From Streptomyces sp. NRRL F-5122 (GTDB taxonomy: Bacteria; Actinomycetota; Actinomycetes; Streptomycetales; Streptomycetaceae): DNA of 64,000 bases. The notes below the pieces were generated by a model that was given only the letters and a program-made list of their open reading frames with translations, made no database searches and was not told where the DNA came from. Of this stretch, positions 34,825 through 44,000 are shown piece after piece. A program made the translations under genes and the position numbers. Location: assembly GCF_001507435.1 (NCBI RefSeq), contig NZ_LMWH01000259.1, positions 4,130 to 68,129 of the forward strand. Direction: 5' to 3'. Each line of letters opens with the position of its first letter. The stretch's first letter is position 1.

Positions 34825-35508
34825 TCAGGCGCGAGGAACGACGACGGCCGTCGCGGCGAGCCCGTGACTCGTGGTCCAGCGGCCGTCGAAGGCCTCGACG
34901 CGGCGGCCGTAGACCACCGGTCCCGGGACCAGCAGTCGCGCCCGGAAGCCGCCGGAGACGTCCGAGGCGTCGCCCGGATCGATCTCTATGTCGGCCTCCA
35001 GGAAGTCGAGCCACAACCCCGTCAGCGGGAACCACGCCTTGTAGACGGACTCCTTCGCGCTGAACAGCAGCCGGTCCCAGTGGACGGACGGACGGCTGCG
35101 GGCGAGCTCCCTCAGCCGCGTCCGCTCCGCGGGCAGTGTCGTCACGTCCAGCACGCCCTCGGGCAGCCGGTCGTGGGGCTCGGCGTCGATGCCCAACGAG
35201 ACCAGTTCTCCGGCCCGGGCGAGCGCGGCGGCACAGTAGCCGTCGCAGTGCGTCATGCTGCCGATCAGACCGTCCGGCCAGCGCGGTGCGCCGCGCTCGC
35301 CGGGCAGAACGGGCTGGGGCGGCACGCCGAGCTTCTCCATGGCGTGCCGCGCGCAGGCCCGGACGGCCGTGAACTCCCGTCGCCGTTTGTCGACGGCGCG
35401 GGCGACGACCGCCTCTTCCTCGGGGTGCAGGACCGCACCTTCGGCGACGGTGTCACCGTCGAAGGCCTCCACCACCACGACCGATCCCGGAAGCAGATCC
35501 TCGAACAC
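34825..35508 (-). CDS. Sfp/EntD-type 4'-phosphopantetheinyl transferase
   Basis: A 227-residue enzyme that transfers 4'-phosphopantetheine from CoA to acyl- or peptidyl-carrier proteins, activating polyketide, non-ribosomal peptide or fatty-acid synthases. Magnesium ligands are in GIDAEPH (Asp108, Glu110) and the KESVYKAW motif (Lys152/Glu153). The upstream WPDGLIGSMTHCDGYCAA segment matches the substrate-binding region. A longer frame from 35577 exists, but the GTG at 35508 has GGAGG exactly 8 nt before it. It overlaps the metallophosphoesterase 3' end by 56 nt. With no synthase genes in this window, it probably serves carrier proteins encoded elsewhere. Confidence 0.9.
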   Translation of the reverse strand: MFEDLLPGSVVVVEAFDGDTVAEGAVLHPEEEAVVARAVDKRRREFTAVRACARHAMEKLGVPPQPVLPGERGAPRWPDGLIGSMTHCDGYCAAALARAGELVSLGIDAEPHDRLPEGVLDVTTLPAERTRLRELARSRPSVHWDRLLFSAKESVYKAWFPLTGLWLDFLEADIEIDPGDASDVSGGFRARLLVPGPVVYGRRVEAFDGRWTTSHGLAATAVVVPRA

Positions 35509-36361
35509 CCTCTCGAACCTCCATCGGCAGAATGCGACGCAGTCTCCCGGGCGGCTCCGGGCGTGGGCCCCATTCACGCGGATAGCCGACCGACACCTCT
35601 TCGAAACGGACGCCCTCGTGGTGGGTGGTCCGCGGGATGTGGAGATGGCCGTACACCATGCAGGCGACCCGGAAGCGCTGATGCCAGTCGGAGGTGAGAT
35701 CGGTGCCGCACCACATGGCGAACTCGGGATAGCGCAGGATGTCCGTGGGGTGCCGGTCCAGCGGGTAGTGGTTCACCAGCACCGTGGAGAGGTCGCCGGG
35801 GATCTCCTCGAGCCTGCGCTCGGTCTCGGCGACCCGGGCTCTGCACCACGCCTCGCGGCTCGGGTAGGGGTCGGGGTGCAGCAGGAACTCGTCGGTGCAC
35901 ACGATCCCGGTGCCGTGCGCGTACTCGAGTCCCTGCTCCTTGGTCGTGCAGCCCTGCGGCAGGAACGAGTAGTCGTAGAGCAGGAAGAGCGGTGCGACGG
36001 CCACCGGGCCGCCCGGCCCTTCCCAGACCGGGTAGGGGTCTTCGGGGGTGACCACGCCCAGTTCCCGGCAGACGGCCACGAGATGGTCGTACCGCTCCAC
36101 TCCGCGCAGGGTCAGGGAGTCGTTCTTGTGGGTCCACAGTTCGTGGTTGCCCGGCGCCCAGATCACCTTGCGGAAGCGGCCGGCGAGCAGTTCGAGGGCC
36201 CAGCGGACATCGGCGACGGTCTCGGCCACATCACCGGCCACCAGCAGCCAGTCCTCACCTGAGGTGGGGTGCATGCGCTCGACGAGGGCCCGGTTCTCGG
36301 GATACCCGATGTGCAGATCACTGATGGCGAGCAGCTGTCCACGGCCGTCCGTCGGCTCCAC
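35453..36361 (-). CDS. Calcineurin-type metallophosphoesterase
   Basis: A 302-residue cytosolic phosphoesterase with the dinuclear metal-site motifs in order: SDLHIG, AGDVAE, GNHELW, VNHYP and YGHLHIP. The GTG at 36361 is chosen because an AAAGGGG ribosome-binding site precedes it and the longer frame adds a Cys-rich non-homologous leader. The last 19 codons overlap the phosphopantetheinyl transferase gene, so the two are translationally coupled. From memory, a similar pair occurs in other streptomycetes. One idea is that it acts on phosphopantetheine or nucleotide by-products; this is untested. Confidence 0.88.
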   Translation of the reverse strand: MEPTDGRGQLLAISDLHIGYPENRALVERMHPTSGEDWLLVAGDVAETVADVRWALELLAGRFRKVIWAPGNHELWTHKNDSLTLRGVERYDHLVAVCRELGVVTPEDPYPVWEGPGGPVAVAPLFLLYDYSFLPQGCTTKEQGLEYAHGTGIVCTDEFLLHPDPYPSREAWCRARVAETERRLEEIPGDLSTVLVNHYPLDRHPTDILRYPEFAMWCGTDLTSDWHQRFRVACMVYGHLHIPRTTHHEGVRFEEVSVGYPREWGPRPEPPGRLRRILPMEVREGVRGSASGIGRGGGGLRR

Positions 36362-36693
36362 CCTCGCCCCTTTCGAGCACCGAATGGGAACACGAGAACA
36401 CAGGGGGCCGCCGAGGGACAAGGGCGACCCGCGGCAGGTACCCGACTGCCTCGGGAAACAGCCTGCAGCCGGTGCACACGTGCTGCTCGGAACCCTTCCT
36501 GTCGCCGCGGCGAACGGCTGGGGAAATCCGTAACACACGCGTAGCGAGGAGGGGGTCCGAAGGGCCTATGATCGCCCCAACACACTCGCCTCGGACGCCT
36601 TTCCGCGTACGGCGGTTCGGTGTACCCCTCCCTCGACCCCTGGCCGGGCACGGCCTGCTCCGCCGTGCCCGCACACCCTGAAAGGCGGCCTGC
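36362..36693. other. Divergent promoter region, nothing specific recognised
   Basis: A 332-nt gap between the divergent metallophosphoesterase and ATP-grasp genes. No convincing gene, hairpin or operator is visible. It must hold both promoters. Confidence 0.4.
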
Positions 36694-37821
36694 ATGGTCT
36701 CTCGCGTACGCGTCTGGCTCAACCGCACGTACGCGGAGAACGTGTTCTTCATGGATCAGCTGCGGCGAAATCCCAGCGACCGGGCCGTCGACATCCACGC
36801 CACGCACGGCGACCCCGACTCCCCCATCCTCGCCGCGGCGGACACCGCCGACCTCGAGCCCGAGGGCCTGTCCCCGGCCGGATACGTCGAGTACGCCCTC
36901 GCCCAGTGCACACGCCGCGGAATCGACGTGTTCGTGCCCCGTCTGCACCAGGACGCGATCGTCGCCCACCGCGCCGAGTTCGAGGCACTCGGCACGGCTC
37001 TGCTCGCACCGCCCGTGGAGGCGGTGGCGGTCTTCCAGGACAAGGCGACGGCGTACCAGGCCGCCGCGTCGATCGGGGTGCCGGTTCCGCCCTGGTGGCG
37101 GGTCCGCAACGAGGAGCAACTGCTCGCTGCCGTAGAGGCGTTGGAGGCAGGAGGGCACCGGGCCTGCTTCAAGCCGGCGGCGGGCGCGGGAGGAGTGGGC
37201 TTCCGCGTCATCACACGCACCCCCTTCTCGCTCGCGCACCTCAGCGGGTTCCCGAGCGCCTATGTCCCGCTGGACCTGGTCGTCCAGGCGGTGCGCGAGG
37301 CCGTCGAGCCGGTCGACTGGCTGGTGATGCCGCGTCTGGAGGAGCCGGAGGTGTCGGTGGACTGCCTGACCGGCCCCGACAACCGCATCCGGATGGCGGT
37401 GGGCCGCACCAAGATGGGCCGCCGCCGGGGCTTCACGCTCCACGAGCAGTGGCTGGAGCCGGCCAGGCGGCTGGCGGAGGGCTTCGGGCTGCACCATCTG
37501 TCCAACATCCAGTTCCGGATGTACCGCGACGAGCCGGTACTGCTGGACGTCAACACACGCCCGGCGGGCGGACTCCACCAACTGTCGCTGTGCGGTGTCA
37601 ACGCCCCATGGGCGGCAGTGCGGTTGGCTCTCGGAGAGGACCCGGGAGAGGTGGTGCCGCCCTTCCTGGGGACGGACTACACGGTGGTGTCGGGGCCCCG
37701 CCCCCTGCGCGCCCCCTCGGTGCCGCAGCAGAGGGCGGACGAGATGGAGCAGACACCCGTGCTGCCGACGGCCCCGGTCGGCACGGTCGAGGTCGACGCC
37801 GCGCAGGCGCTGCCCCTGTAG
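36694..37821 (+). CDS. ATP-grasp domain protein
   Basis: A 375-residue protein of the ATP-grasp superfamily, ATP-dependent carboxylate-amine/thiol ligases. The N-terminal Rossmann-like domain is followed by FQDKATAYQAAASIGVPVPPWW (about residues 114-135), the Gly-rich lid KPAAGAGGVGFRV and the metal-binding strand with VLLDVNTRPAGGLHQ near 290-305, which contributes the Asn ligand. No signal peptide. The ATG at 36694 follows AAAGG. The C-terminal 45 residues are low-complexity. The stop codon is embedded in an 18-nt perfect tandem duplication. The substrate is unknown. Confidence 0.85.
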   Translation: MVSRVRVWLNRTYAENVFFMDQLRRNPSDRAVDIHATHGDPDSPILAAADTADLEPEGLSPAGYVEYALAQCTRRGIDVFVPRLHQDAIVAHRAEFEALGTALLAPPVEAVAVFQDKATAYQAAASIGVPVPPWWRVRNEEQLLAAVEALEAGGHRACFKPAAGAGGVGFRVITRTPFSLAHLSGFPSAYVPLDLVVQAVREAVEPVDWLVMPRLEEPEVSVDCLTGPDNRIRMAVGRTKMGRRRGFTLHEQWLEPARRLAEGFGLHHLSNIQFRMYRDEPVLLDVNTRPAGGLHQLSLCGVNAPWAAVRLALGEDPGEVVPPFLGTDYTVVSGPRPLRAPSVPQQRADEMEQTPVLPTAPVGTVEVDAAQALPL

Positions 37822-37841
37822 CGGGCGCTGCCCCTGTAGCG
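37806..37841 (+). repeat. 18-nt perfect tandem duplication across the stop codon
   Basis: Two exact copies of GGCGCTGCCCCTGTAGCG lie head to tail. The first encodes the last residues (ALPL) and the TAG stop of the ATP-grasp gene; the second repeats the same codons and stop in frame. Confidence 0.95.
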
Positions 37842-37956
37842 CGCACTCCGGATGCGGGCCGCCCGCGCCGCCGCACCCCCCGCGGGGGCGCGGCCCGGCG
37901 GACCCGCCCTCGCGCGGGCACCACGCACCGGTCTGGGCCAATCCGCACCGACACCC

Positions 37957-37985
37957 TTGACAGTGAGATTGGTCCATACCAACTT
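37957..37985 (+). promoter_or_regulatory. Chitinase promoter with DasR-like (dre) site
   Basis: TTGACA at 37957-37962 gives the -35, and CAACTT at 37980-37985 is a plausible -10 after 17 nt. Between them is the near-palindrome ATTGGTCCATACCAAC (37968-37983), close to the DasR element core TGGTCTAGACCA. ACCAACTTGGT (37978-37988) forms a second palindrome. Chitin genes of Streptomyces are known DasR targets. Confidence 0.7.
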
Positions 37986-38048
37986 GGTTGCGCACCCTAC
38001 TGCACTCTCCTGCACTCCCGAACCCCCCATCACCTTCAGGGAGATCGC

Positions 38049-39734
38049 GTGCGCACACTCCTCCAACGTTCCAGACGTGCCTTCTTCGCGCTCGTCGGTT
38101 CCGCCGCGCTGGCCCTGGCCGGCGCGGTCGCCCTCCCCGGAACCGCCCAGGCCGCCAACATCCTGTCCAACCCGGGCTTCGAGTCCGGCAGCCTCTCGCC
38201 CTGGTCCTGCACCGGAAACCTGGGCTCCGTCGTCTCCAGCCCCGTCCAAGCGGGCTCCAGGGCCCTTGCGGGCGCGGTGAGTTCGAGCGACAACGCCCAG
38301 TGCAGCCAGACCGTCCCGGTCCAGCCGAACACGACGTACTCGCTCAGCGGGTGGGTCCGCGGCAGTTATGTCTACCTCGGTGTGAACGGCGGTGCCTCTA
38401 CCTGGACTTCCTCGCCGTCGGCCTACAGCCGGCTCTCCGTCTCCTTCACCACCGGCGCCTCGCAGACCAGTGCCACGATCTATGTCCACGGCTGGTACGC
38501 GCAGGGCACGTACTACGCCGACGACATCAGCCTGGACGGACCCGGAGGCGGCGGGGGCTCGGACACCCAGGCGCCGACCGCGCCCACCGGCCTCACCTCC
38601 ACGGGCAAGACCTCCTCCAGCGTGTCCCTGTCGTGGTCGGCCTCCTCGGACAACGTCGGGGTGACGGGGTACGACGTCTACAGCGGCTCGAACCAGGTCC
38701 TGACCGTCTCGGGCACCTCGGCCACGGTCAGCGGGCTCTCCCCCAGCACCTCCTACACCTTCACCGTCAAGGCCCGCGACGCGGCCGGCAACGTCTCGGC
38801 GGCCTCCAACGCGGTGGCCGTCACGACGAACGCGGGCAGCGGTGGCGGCTCCGGCTTCAAGCAGGCGGCACCGTATCTGTTCGAAGGCTGGGGCGATCCG
38901 CCCAGCCCGAGCACGGTGATGAGCGCGACCGGCGTCAAGTGGTTCACGATGGCGTTCATGCTCGACTCGGGCGGCTGCAACCCCGCCTGGGACGGCAACC
39001 GTCCGCTGACGGGCGGCGTCGACCAGACGGCCATCAACCAGATCCGCTCCGCCGGCGGTGACATCGTCCCGTCGTTCGGAGGCTGGCAGGGCAGCAAGCT
39101 CGGCGCCAACTGCTCCTCCGCGAGCGCGCTCGCCGGGGCCCTGCAGAAGGTGATCGACGCCTACAGCCTCAAGGCGATCGACATGGACATCGAGAACACC
39201 GACGAGTTCGAGAACGAGGCCGTCCAGGCCAGGATCCTGACAGCCCTGAAGACAGTCAAGGCCAACAACCCGGGCCTGAAGACCATCGTCACGTTCGGCA
39301 CCTCGACGACCGGTCCGTCGTACTACGGCAACCGTCTGATCGAGCAGGCGAAGTCGCTGAACGCCGACATCGACGTCTTCACCATCATGCCGTTCGACTT
39401 CGGCGGCGGCTCCGACATGTACGGCAACACGGTGAACGCGGCCGAGGGCCTGAAGGCCAAGCTGAAGTCGACCTTCGGCTGGGACGATGCCACGGCCTAC
39501 TCGCACATCGGCATCTCCGGCATGAACGGCCTGTCCGACCAGCAGGAGAACACCACCCCGGCGATCTGGACCCAGATCCGCGACTGGGCGAACGGCCACC
39601 ACATCGCCCGGCTGGCCTTCTGGGCCGTCAACCGCGACCGGCCCTGCCCGGGCGGCGGCGTGGTCAGCAACTGCTCGGGCATCAGCCAGAGCAACTGGCA
39701 GTTCACGTCCATCACGGCGGGATTCACCGGCTGA
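38049..39734 (+). CDS. Secreted GH18 chitinase with CBM and FnIII domains
   Basis: A 561-residue exported endochitinase. A Sec signal peptide (about 1-35, ending AQA) is followed by a beta-sandwich carbohydrate-binding module (about 36-165), a Gly-rich linker, a fibronectin type III domain (about 178-262) and a second Gly linker. The GH18 barrel occupies about 270-561. The catalytic DxDxE is in AIDMDIEN (Asp378, Asp380, Glu382). The GTG at 38049 lies 6-7 nt after AGGGA. It is monocistronic, and its promoter contains a DasR-like operator, so expression is expected to respond to glucosamine derivatives from chitin. The 3' end overlaps the convergent fucosidase frame by 11 nt. Confidence 0.93.
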   Translation: MRTLLQRSRRAFFALVGSAALALAGAVALPGTAQAANILSNPGFESGSLSPWSCTGNLGSVVSSPVQAGSRALAGAVSSSDNAQCSQTVPVQPNTTYSLSGWVRGSYVYLGVNGGASTWTSSPSAYSRLSVSFTTGASQTSATIYVHGWYAQGTYYADDISLDGPGGGGGSDTQAPTAPTGLTSTGKTSSSVSLSWSASSDNVGVTGYDVYSGSNQVLTVSGTSATVSGLSPSTSYTFTVKARDAAGNVSAASNAVAVTTNAGSGGGSGFKQAAPYLFEGWGDPPSPSTVMSATGVKWFTMAFMLDSGGCNPAWDGNRPLTGGVDQTAINQIRSAGGDIVPSFGGWQGSKLGANCSSASALAGALQKVIDAYSLKAIDMDIENTDEFENEAVQARILTALKTVKANNPGLKTIVTFGTSTTGPSYYGNRLIEQAKSLNADIDVFTIMPFDFGGGSDMYGNTVNAAEGLKAKLKSTFGWDDATAYSHIGISGMNGLSDQQENTTPAIWTQIRDWANGHHIARLAFWAVNRDRPCPGGGVVSNCSGISQSNWQFTSITAGFTG

Positions 39735-41010
39735 GCACCGGCGTGGGGGGGGCCCCGGGCGGGGACCCCCCCCCTCGGCCCCCCCGCTCCAGCTCGCAGT
39801 CCAGCTCCACGGCGAGCACCGTGGCGTGCGGGTCCAGGTCGGCCATTGACGGCGGCTCGATCCACAGCACCCCGGGGGTCTCGTGCAGTCCACCGGTGAC
39901 CCGGTGGGCCAGTTCGGTGCCGCTGCCGAGCACGCTGACCCTGCGCACCGAGCCGAGCAGCCCGCGCACATTGATCTCCGCGCGCGGGGCGTCGAAGAGC
40001 ATCAGATACAGCGTCCGGCGGTCCGCCGAGAGGGTGCTCGGGCCGTAGTGGTGCCCGGCGGGCAGCCCCCGCAGCGTCCCGTACACGGCGTCCTCGTGCC
40101 TGCGGATCCAGTCGCCCAGTCCTTCGAGGGGCCGGGCCTGCTCGTCCGGGATCGTGCCGTCCTCCCGGGGGCCGACGCTGAGCAGCAGGTTGCCACCGCC
40201 GCCGATCGTCTCGGTGAAGTACCGGATCAGCTGGTCGACGGACTTGTGGTTGCGGTCGTGGTGCTGGTGACCCCATGAGTCGTTGATCGTCAGACACAGC
40301 TCCCAGGGGCCCTCCGGCGGTACGACGGGAGCGCCCTGTTCGGGTGTCGCGTAGTCCCCCTCGCCGAGCATCCGGGCGTTGAGGACGACCCGCGGCACCT
40401 CGGCGCGGATCAGCGCGGCTAGCTCGGGGATGCGCCACTGCTCCTCGCTGCGCTCCCATTCTCCGTCGAACCACATCAGGTCGGGCCGGTAGCGGCTCGT
40501 GAGCTCGCGGACCTGTCCGTCCCGGTAGGCGATGAACCGATCCCAGGCGTCCAGGTCCTCGTCCTCCTCCGCTGCCTCGGAGTACCGGTTGTCCTCCAGC
40601 TCCGGTGGACGCCCCGGCCTGCGTGTCGAGGCGTAGTCGGGGTGGCTCCAGTCGGAGTGCGAGTAGTACAGGCCGACCTTGAGATCCTGCTCCCGCAGGG
40701 CATCGGCATAACCGGCGATCAGGTCGCGGCCGACGCCGAGGCCGCCGTACGCGCTGTCCCACAGGGCGACACCGTCGTGGTGCCGGCTGGTGAGCACGGC
40801 GTACCTGGCTCCCGCCCGGGCGAACAACGCCGCCCAGGCGCGGGGGTCGTAGCGCGAGGCCGTGAAGCGGTCGAGCTGGGACATGTACTGCTCGTAGGGG
40901 ACGATGTCGTCGTAGAACGACCAGGACTCCTGGACGCCGTCGACGGCGTATATCCCCCAGTGGATGAAGATCCCCAACTTGGCGTCGGTGAACCAGGGTT
41001 GCATGGGCAC
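39724..41010 (-). CDS. GH29 alpha-L-fucosidase
   Basis: A 428-residue cytoplasmic fucosidase that removes alpha-linked L-fucose from oligosaccharides. Family motifs are KLGIFIHWGIY (11-21), SRHHDGVALWDS (75-86) and the nucleophile Asp182 in LMWFDGEWE, with a C-terminal beta-sandwich. It starts at or just after 41010 (a second ATG two codons in is possible), 3 nt after the alpha-mannosidase stop, and is last in the deoR-GH4-GH38-GH29 operon. The final 20 residues (GGRGGG then PPGAPP) are encoded by G and C homopolymer runs that also form a terminator-like hairpin, so the exact C-terminus is uncertain. Confidence 0.9.
   Translation of the reverse strand: MPMQPWFTDAKLGIFIHWGIYAVDGVQESWSFYDDIVPYEQYMSQLDRFTASRYDPRAWAALFARAGARYAVLTSRHHDGVALWDSAYGGLGVGRDLIAGYADALREQDLKVGLYYSHSDWSHPDYASTRRPGRPPELEDNRYSEAAEEDEDLDAWDRFIAYRDGQVRELTSRYRPDLMWFDGEWERSEEQWRIPELAALIRAEVPRVVLNARMLGEGDYATPEQGAPVVPPEGPWELCLTINDSWGHQHHDRNHKSVDQLIRYFTETIGGGGNLLLSVGPREDGTIPDEQARPLEGLGDWIRRHEDAVYGTLRGLPAGHHYGPSTLSADRRTLYLMLFDAPRAEINVRGLLGSVRRVSVLGSGTELAHRVTGGLHETPGVLWIEPPSMADLDPHATVLAVELDCELERGGRGGGSPPGAPPTPVLSR
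39745..39774. terminator. G/C homopolymer hairpin between convergent genes
   Basis: GGGGGGGGCCCC, a GGGC loop, GGGG, one bulged A and nine C form a 12-bp stem 10 nt after the chitinase stop. It lies inside the 3' end of the fucosidase frame and is likely to terminate transcription in both directions. Confidence 0.65.
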
Positions 41011-41013
41011 AGG

Positions 41014-44000
41014 TCAGCTCACCCCGGCGCGTTCGAGCCGCAGCGTCAGGATCTGGAAGGGCCGCAGCACAACGCGGACACCGCCGTCGGCGTCCCGTTC
41101 GGCGTCCTCCAGCGGTCGCTCGAGCAGATCGGTGACCTGGGCTCCGGCGAGCGCGAAACCGGTGCGCAGCACACCCTGCGCCCGGCCGCCCCGGGACTCG
41201 TACAACCGCACCACCACATCGCCGGAGGCGTCGTCGGCGAGCTTCACCGCCTCGACGGTCACGCCGTCGCCGTCCACGGAGACGACCGGTTCCGGTGCGC
41301 CCGCCGAGTCCGCGACCCGCAGGGGCAGGTTGAGGGCGTATCCCTCGGCCACCGCGTCCTCGATGCTCGCGCCCGGCAGGAGCGAGTACGTGAAGCGGTG
41401 CCTGCCCTGGTCGGCCTCCGGGTCCGGAACGCGCGGGGCGCGCACCAGGCTGAGGCGGACCGTGGTCGTCGTACCGCCGTCGTCACGGACCGTGCGGGTG
41501 ACGTCGTGGCCGTATGTGGAGTCGTTGAGGACCGCCACACCGTAGCCGGGCTCGCCGATGTGCACCCAGCGGTGGCCCGAGACCTCGAAACGGGCCGCCT
41601 CCCAGGTGGTGTTGGTGTGGGTGGGCCGCTGGATGTGGCCGAACTGGATCTCCGCCGAGGAATGGGCCGCTCGGATGTCCACCGGGAAGGCCGCCTTGAG
41701 GATCTTCTCGGTCTCGTGCCAGTCGATCTCGGTCTCGAAGTCGACGCGCGGGCTGCCGGCGCGCAGGGTGATCGTCTGTGTGATCCTCGAGCCCTTGCCG
41801 AAGGTCCGCTCGACACGGATCGCGCCGAGGAGCGGGTCGCTCTCGACCACCGTCACCGAGTCCGCTTCCAGCAGATCCGTGTACCGGTTGCGGTAGTGCT
41901 TGTCGATGTCCCAGGCGTCCCAATAGTTGGGCAGGTCCGTGTGCAGCCGGAGCAGGTTGCCCGGGTCGGCGAGCACTTCGCGGTCGGCGCGCAGGTCGCG
42001 GACGGAGGACAGGGTCCCGTCCTCGGCCACCTCGACCCGGACCAGGCCGTTGTCGAGGACGTTCTGGCCGGCCGTCACGGCCGCGGGAGCCGAGCTGCCG
42101 GTGAGAGGCGCGCTTGCGCCCGCCAGGACCTCCACGTAAGCCGTCCCGCCCTCGGATGTGCGGATCACCTCGGCACGGGGGTACGGGCTCGTGTTGAAGA
42201 CCCGGGGCCCGCCGCCGCCCAGCGCGGCGACCGCCTCGGCCGTCAGCTCCTCCAGCTCCGCCGCCACGCGGGCGTACTCGGCCTCGGCCTCGCGGTGGAC
42301 CCAGGCGATCGACGACCCGGGCAGGATGTCGTGGAACTGGTGCAGCAGGACCGTCTTCCACAGCCGGTCGAGCCTCTCGTACGGGTAGGACCAGTCCGGC
42401 GCGTGCAGCGCCGCCGTGGTCGCCCACAGCTCGGCCTCGCGCAGAAGGTGCTCGGAGCGGCGGTTGCCCTGCTTGGTGCGGGCCTGGGTGGTGTACGTGG
42501 CGCGGTGCAGCTCGAGATACAGCTCGCCGACCCACACCGGAGCGTCGGGATACTCCTCCCGCGCGGCCTCGAAGAAGGCGTCGGGGTGTTCGACGACGAC
42601 CTTCGCGGACCCCTCGAGGTCCTTCAGCCGCCGGGCACGTTCCATGATCTCGCGAGTGGGGCCGCCACCGCCGTCACCCCAGCCGAAGGGTGCAAGGGAG
42701 CGTGTGGCGCTTCCCTTCTCCTGGTAGTTGCGTACCGCGCGGGCCATCTCCTCGCCGCTGAAGCAGGCGTTGTAGGTGTCGACCGGTGGGAAGTGCGTGA
42801 AGATACGGGTCCCGTCGATGCCCTCCCACCAGAAGGTGTGGTGGGGGAACTTGTTGGTCTGGTTCCAGGAGATCTTCTGGGTGAGGAACCACTCGTTGCC
42901 GGCGAGCTTGGCGAGCTGCGGGTAGGCGGCCGTGTAGCCGAAGGAGTCCGGCAGCCAGACGCCCTTGGTCTCGACGCCGAAATGCTCGATGAAGAACCGC
43001 TTGCCGTGGACGAGCTGGCGGGCCATCGCCTCGCCGCCGGGCAGGTTTCCGTCGGCCTCGACCCACATGCCGCCGACCGGGGCCCACTGGCCCTTCTTCA
43101 CTGACTCCTGGATACGGGCCCACACCCGCGGGTAGTTGTCGCGGACCCACTCGTACTGCTGGGCCTGCGAGCAGGCGAAGACGAACTCCTCGTACTCGTC
43201 GGCGAGCGAGGTGACGTTCGAGAAGGTGCGGGCGGTCTTGCGCTTGGTCTCCCGGATCGGCCACAGCCAGGCCGAGTCGATGTGCGCGTGGCCGACGCCG
43301 GAGACGATGTGGGCGCTGGCGTGTGCGGGCCTGGACAGCACCGGCTCGAGCACCGCGCGGACGGCCGCCGCGGAGCCGGAGACGTCGTCGAGGTCGAGGG
43401 CGTCCATCGCCCGGTCGAGCGCGTGCAGGATCTCGTGCCGCCGCGGGTCGTGCTCGCCGAGCTCCGCCATCAGCTCGCGCAGCACCTGGAGGTCCAGGTC
43501 GAGGTGCCACACGTCCTCGTCCAGGACGGCCACGTCGGCGCGCCTGAAGGTGTAGAGCGGCTTGTCGCCGGCCGTGAGCACATCGCCGAGCGGGGTCGGG
43601 CGCGCGAAGCCGCCTGCGAGGATGTCCGGGTTGGAGGCGGCCTCGACGAGGTAGTGGATCTCCTCGCCGCCCACCGCCGGGTCGGCGATCGGAACGTACT
43701 GGTTGAGCGGGTTGACGGCCTTCAGCGGTGTCCCGTCGGTCAGGTGGACAAGGGCCTCGGCCTGGTTCCCGGGCCAGTCGCCCACGAAGCCGAGGTCGAT
43801 GACCGCCTCGACCCGCTTGCCCGCCCAGTCGTCGGGCACCCGGCCGCTCATCCGGAACCAGGTGGTGCCCCAGGGCGGACCCCAGGGGGTGTCCATCGTG
43901 AAGGGGGCGTACGGGGCGGCTGCGGCCTCCGTGAAGGGGACCGGCTCGCCCGGCGCCTGCCATGCCGCCACGTCGAGCGGCACGGAGGCGGCGTAGATCG

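Noticed and set aside
41014..43104. Long plus-strand frame opposite the alpha-mannosidase
   Set aside because: Mirror frame of a highly conserved GH38 gene; no domain and no plausible start context.
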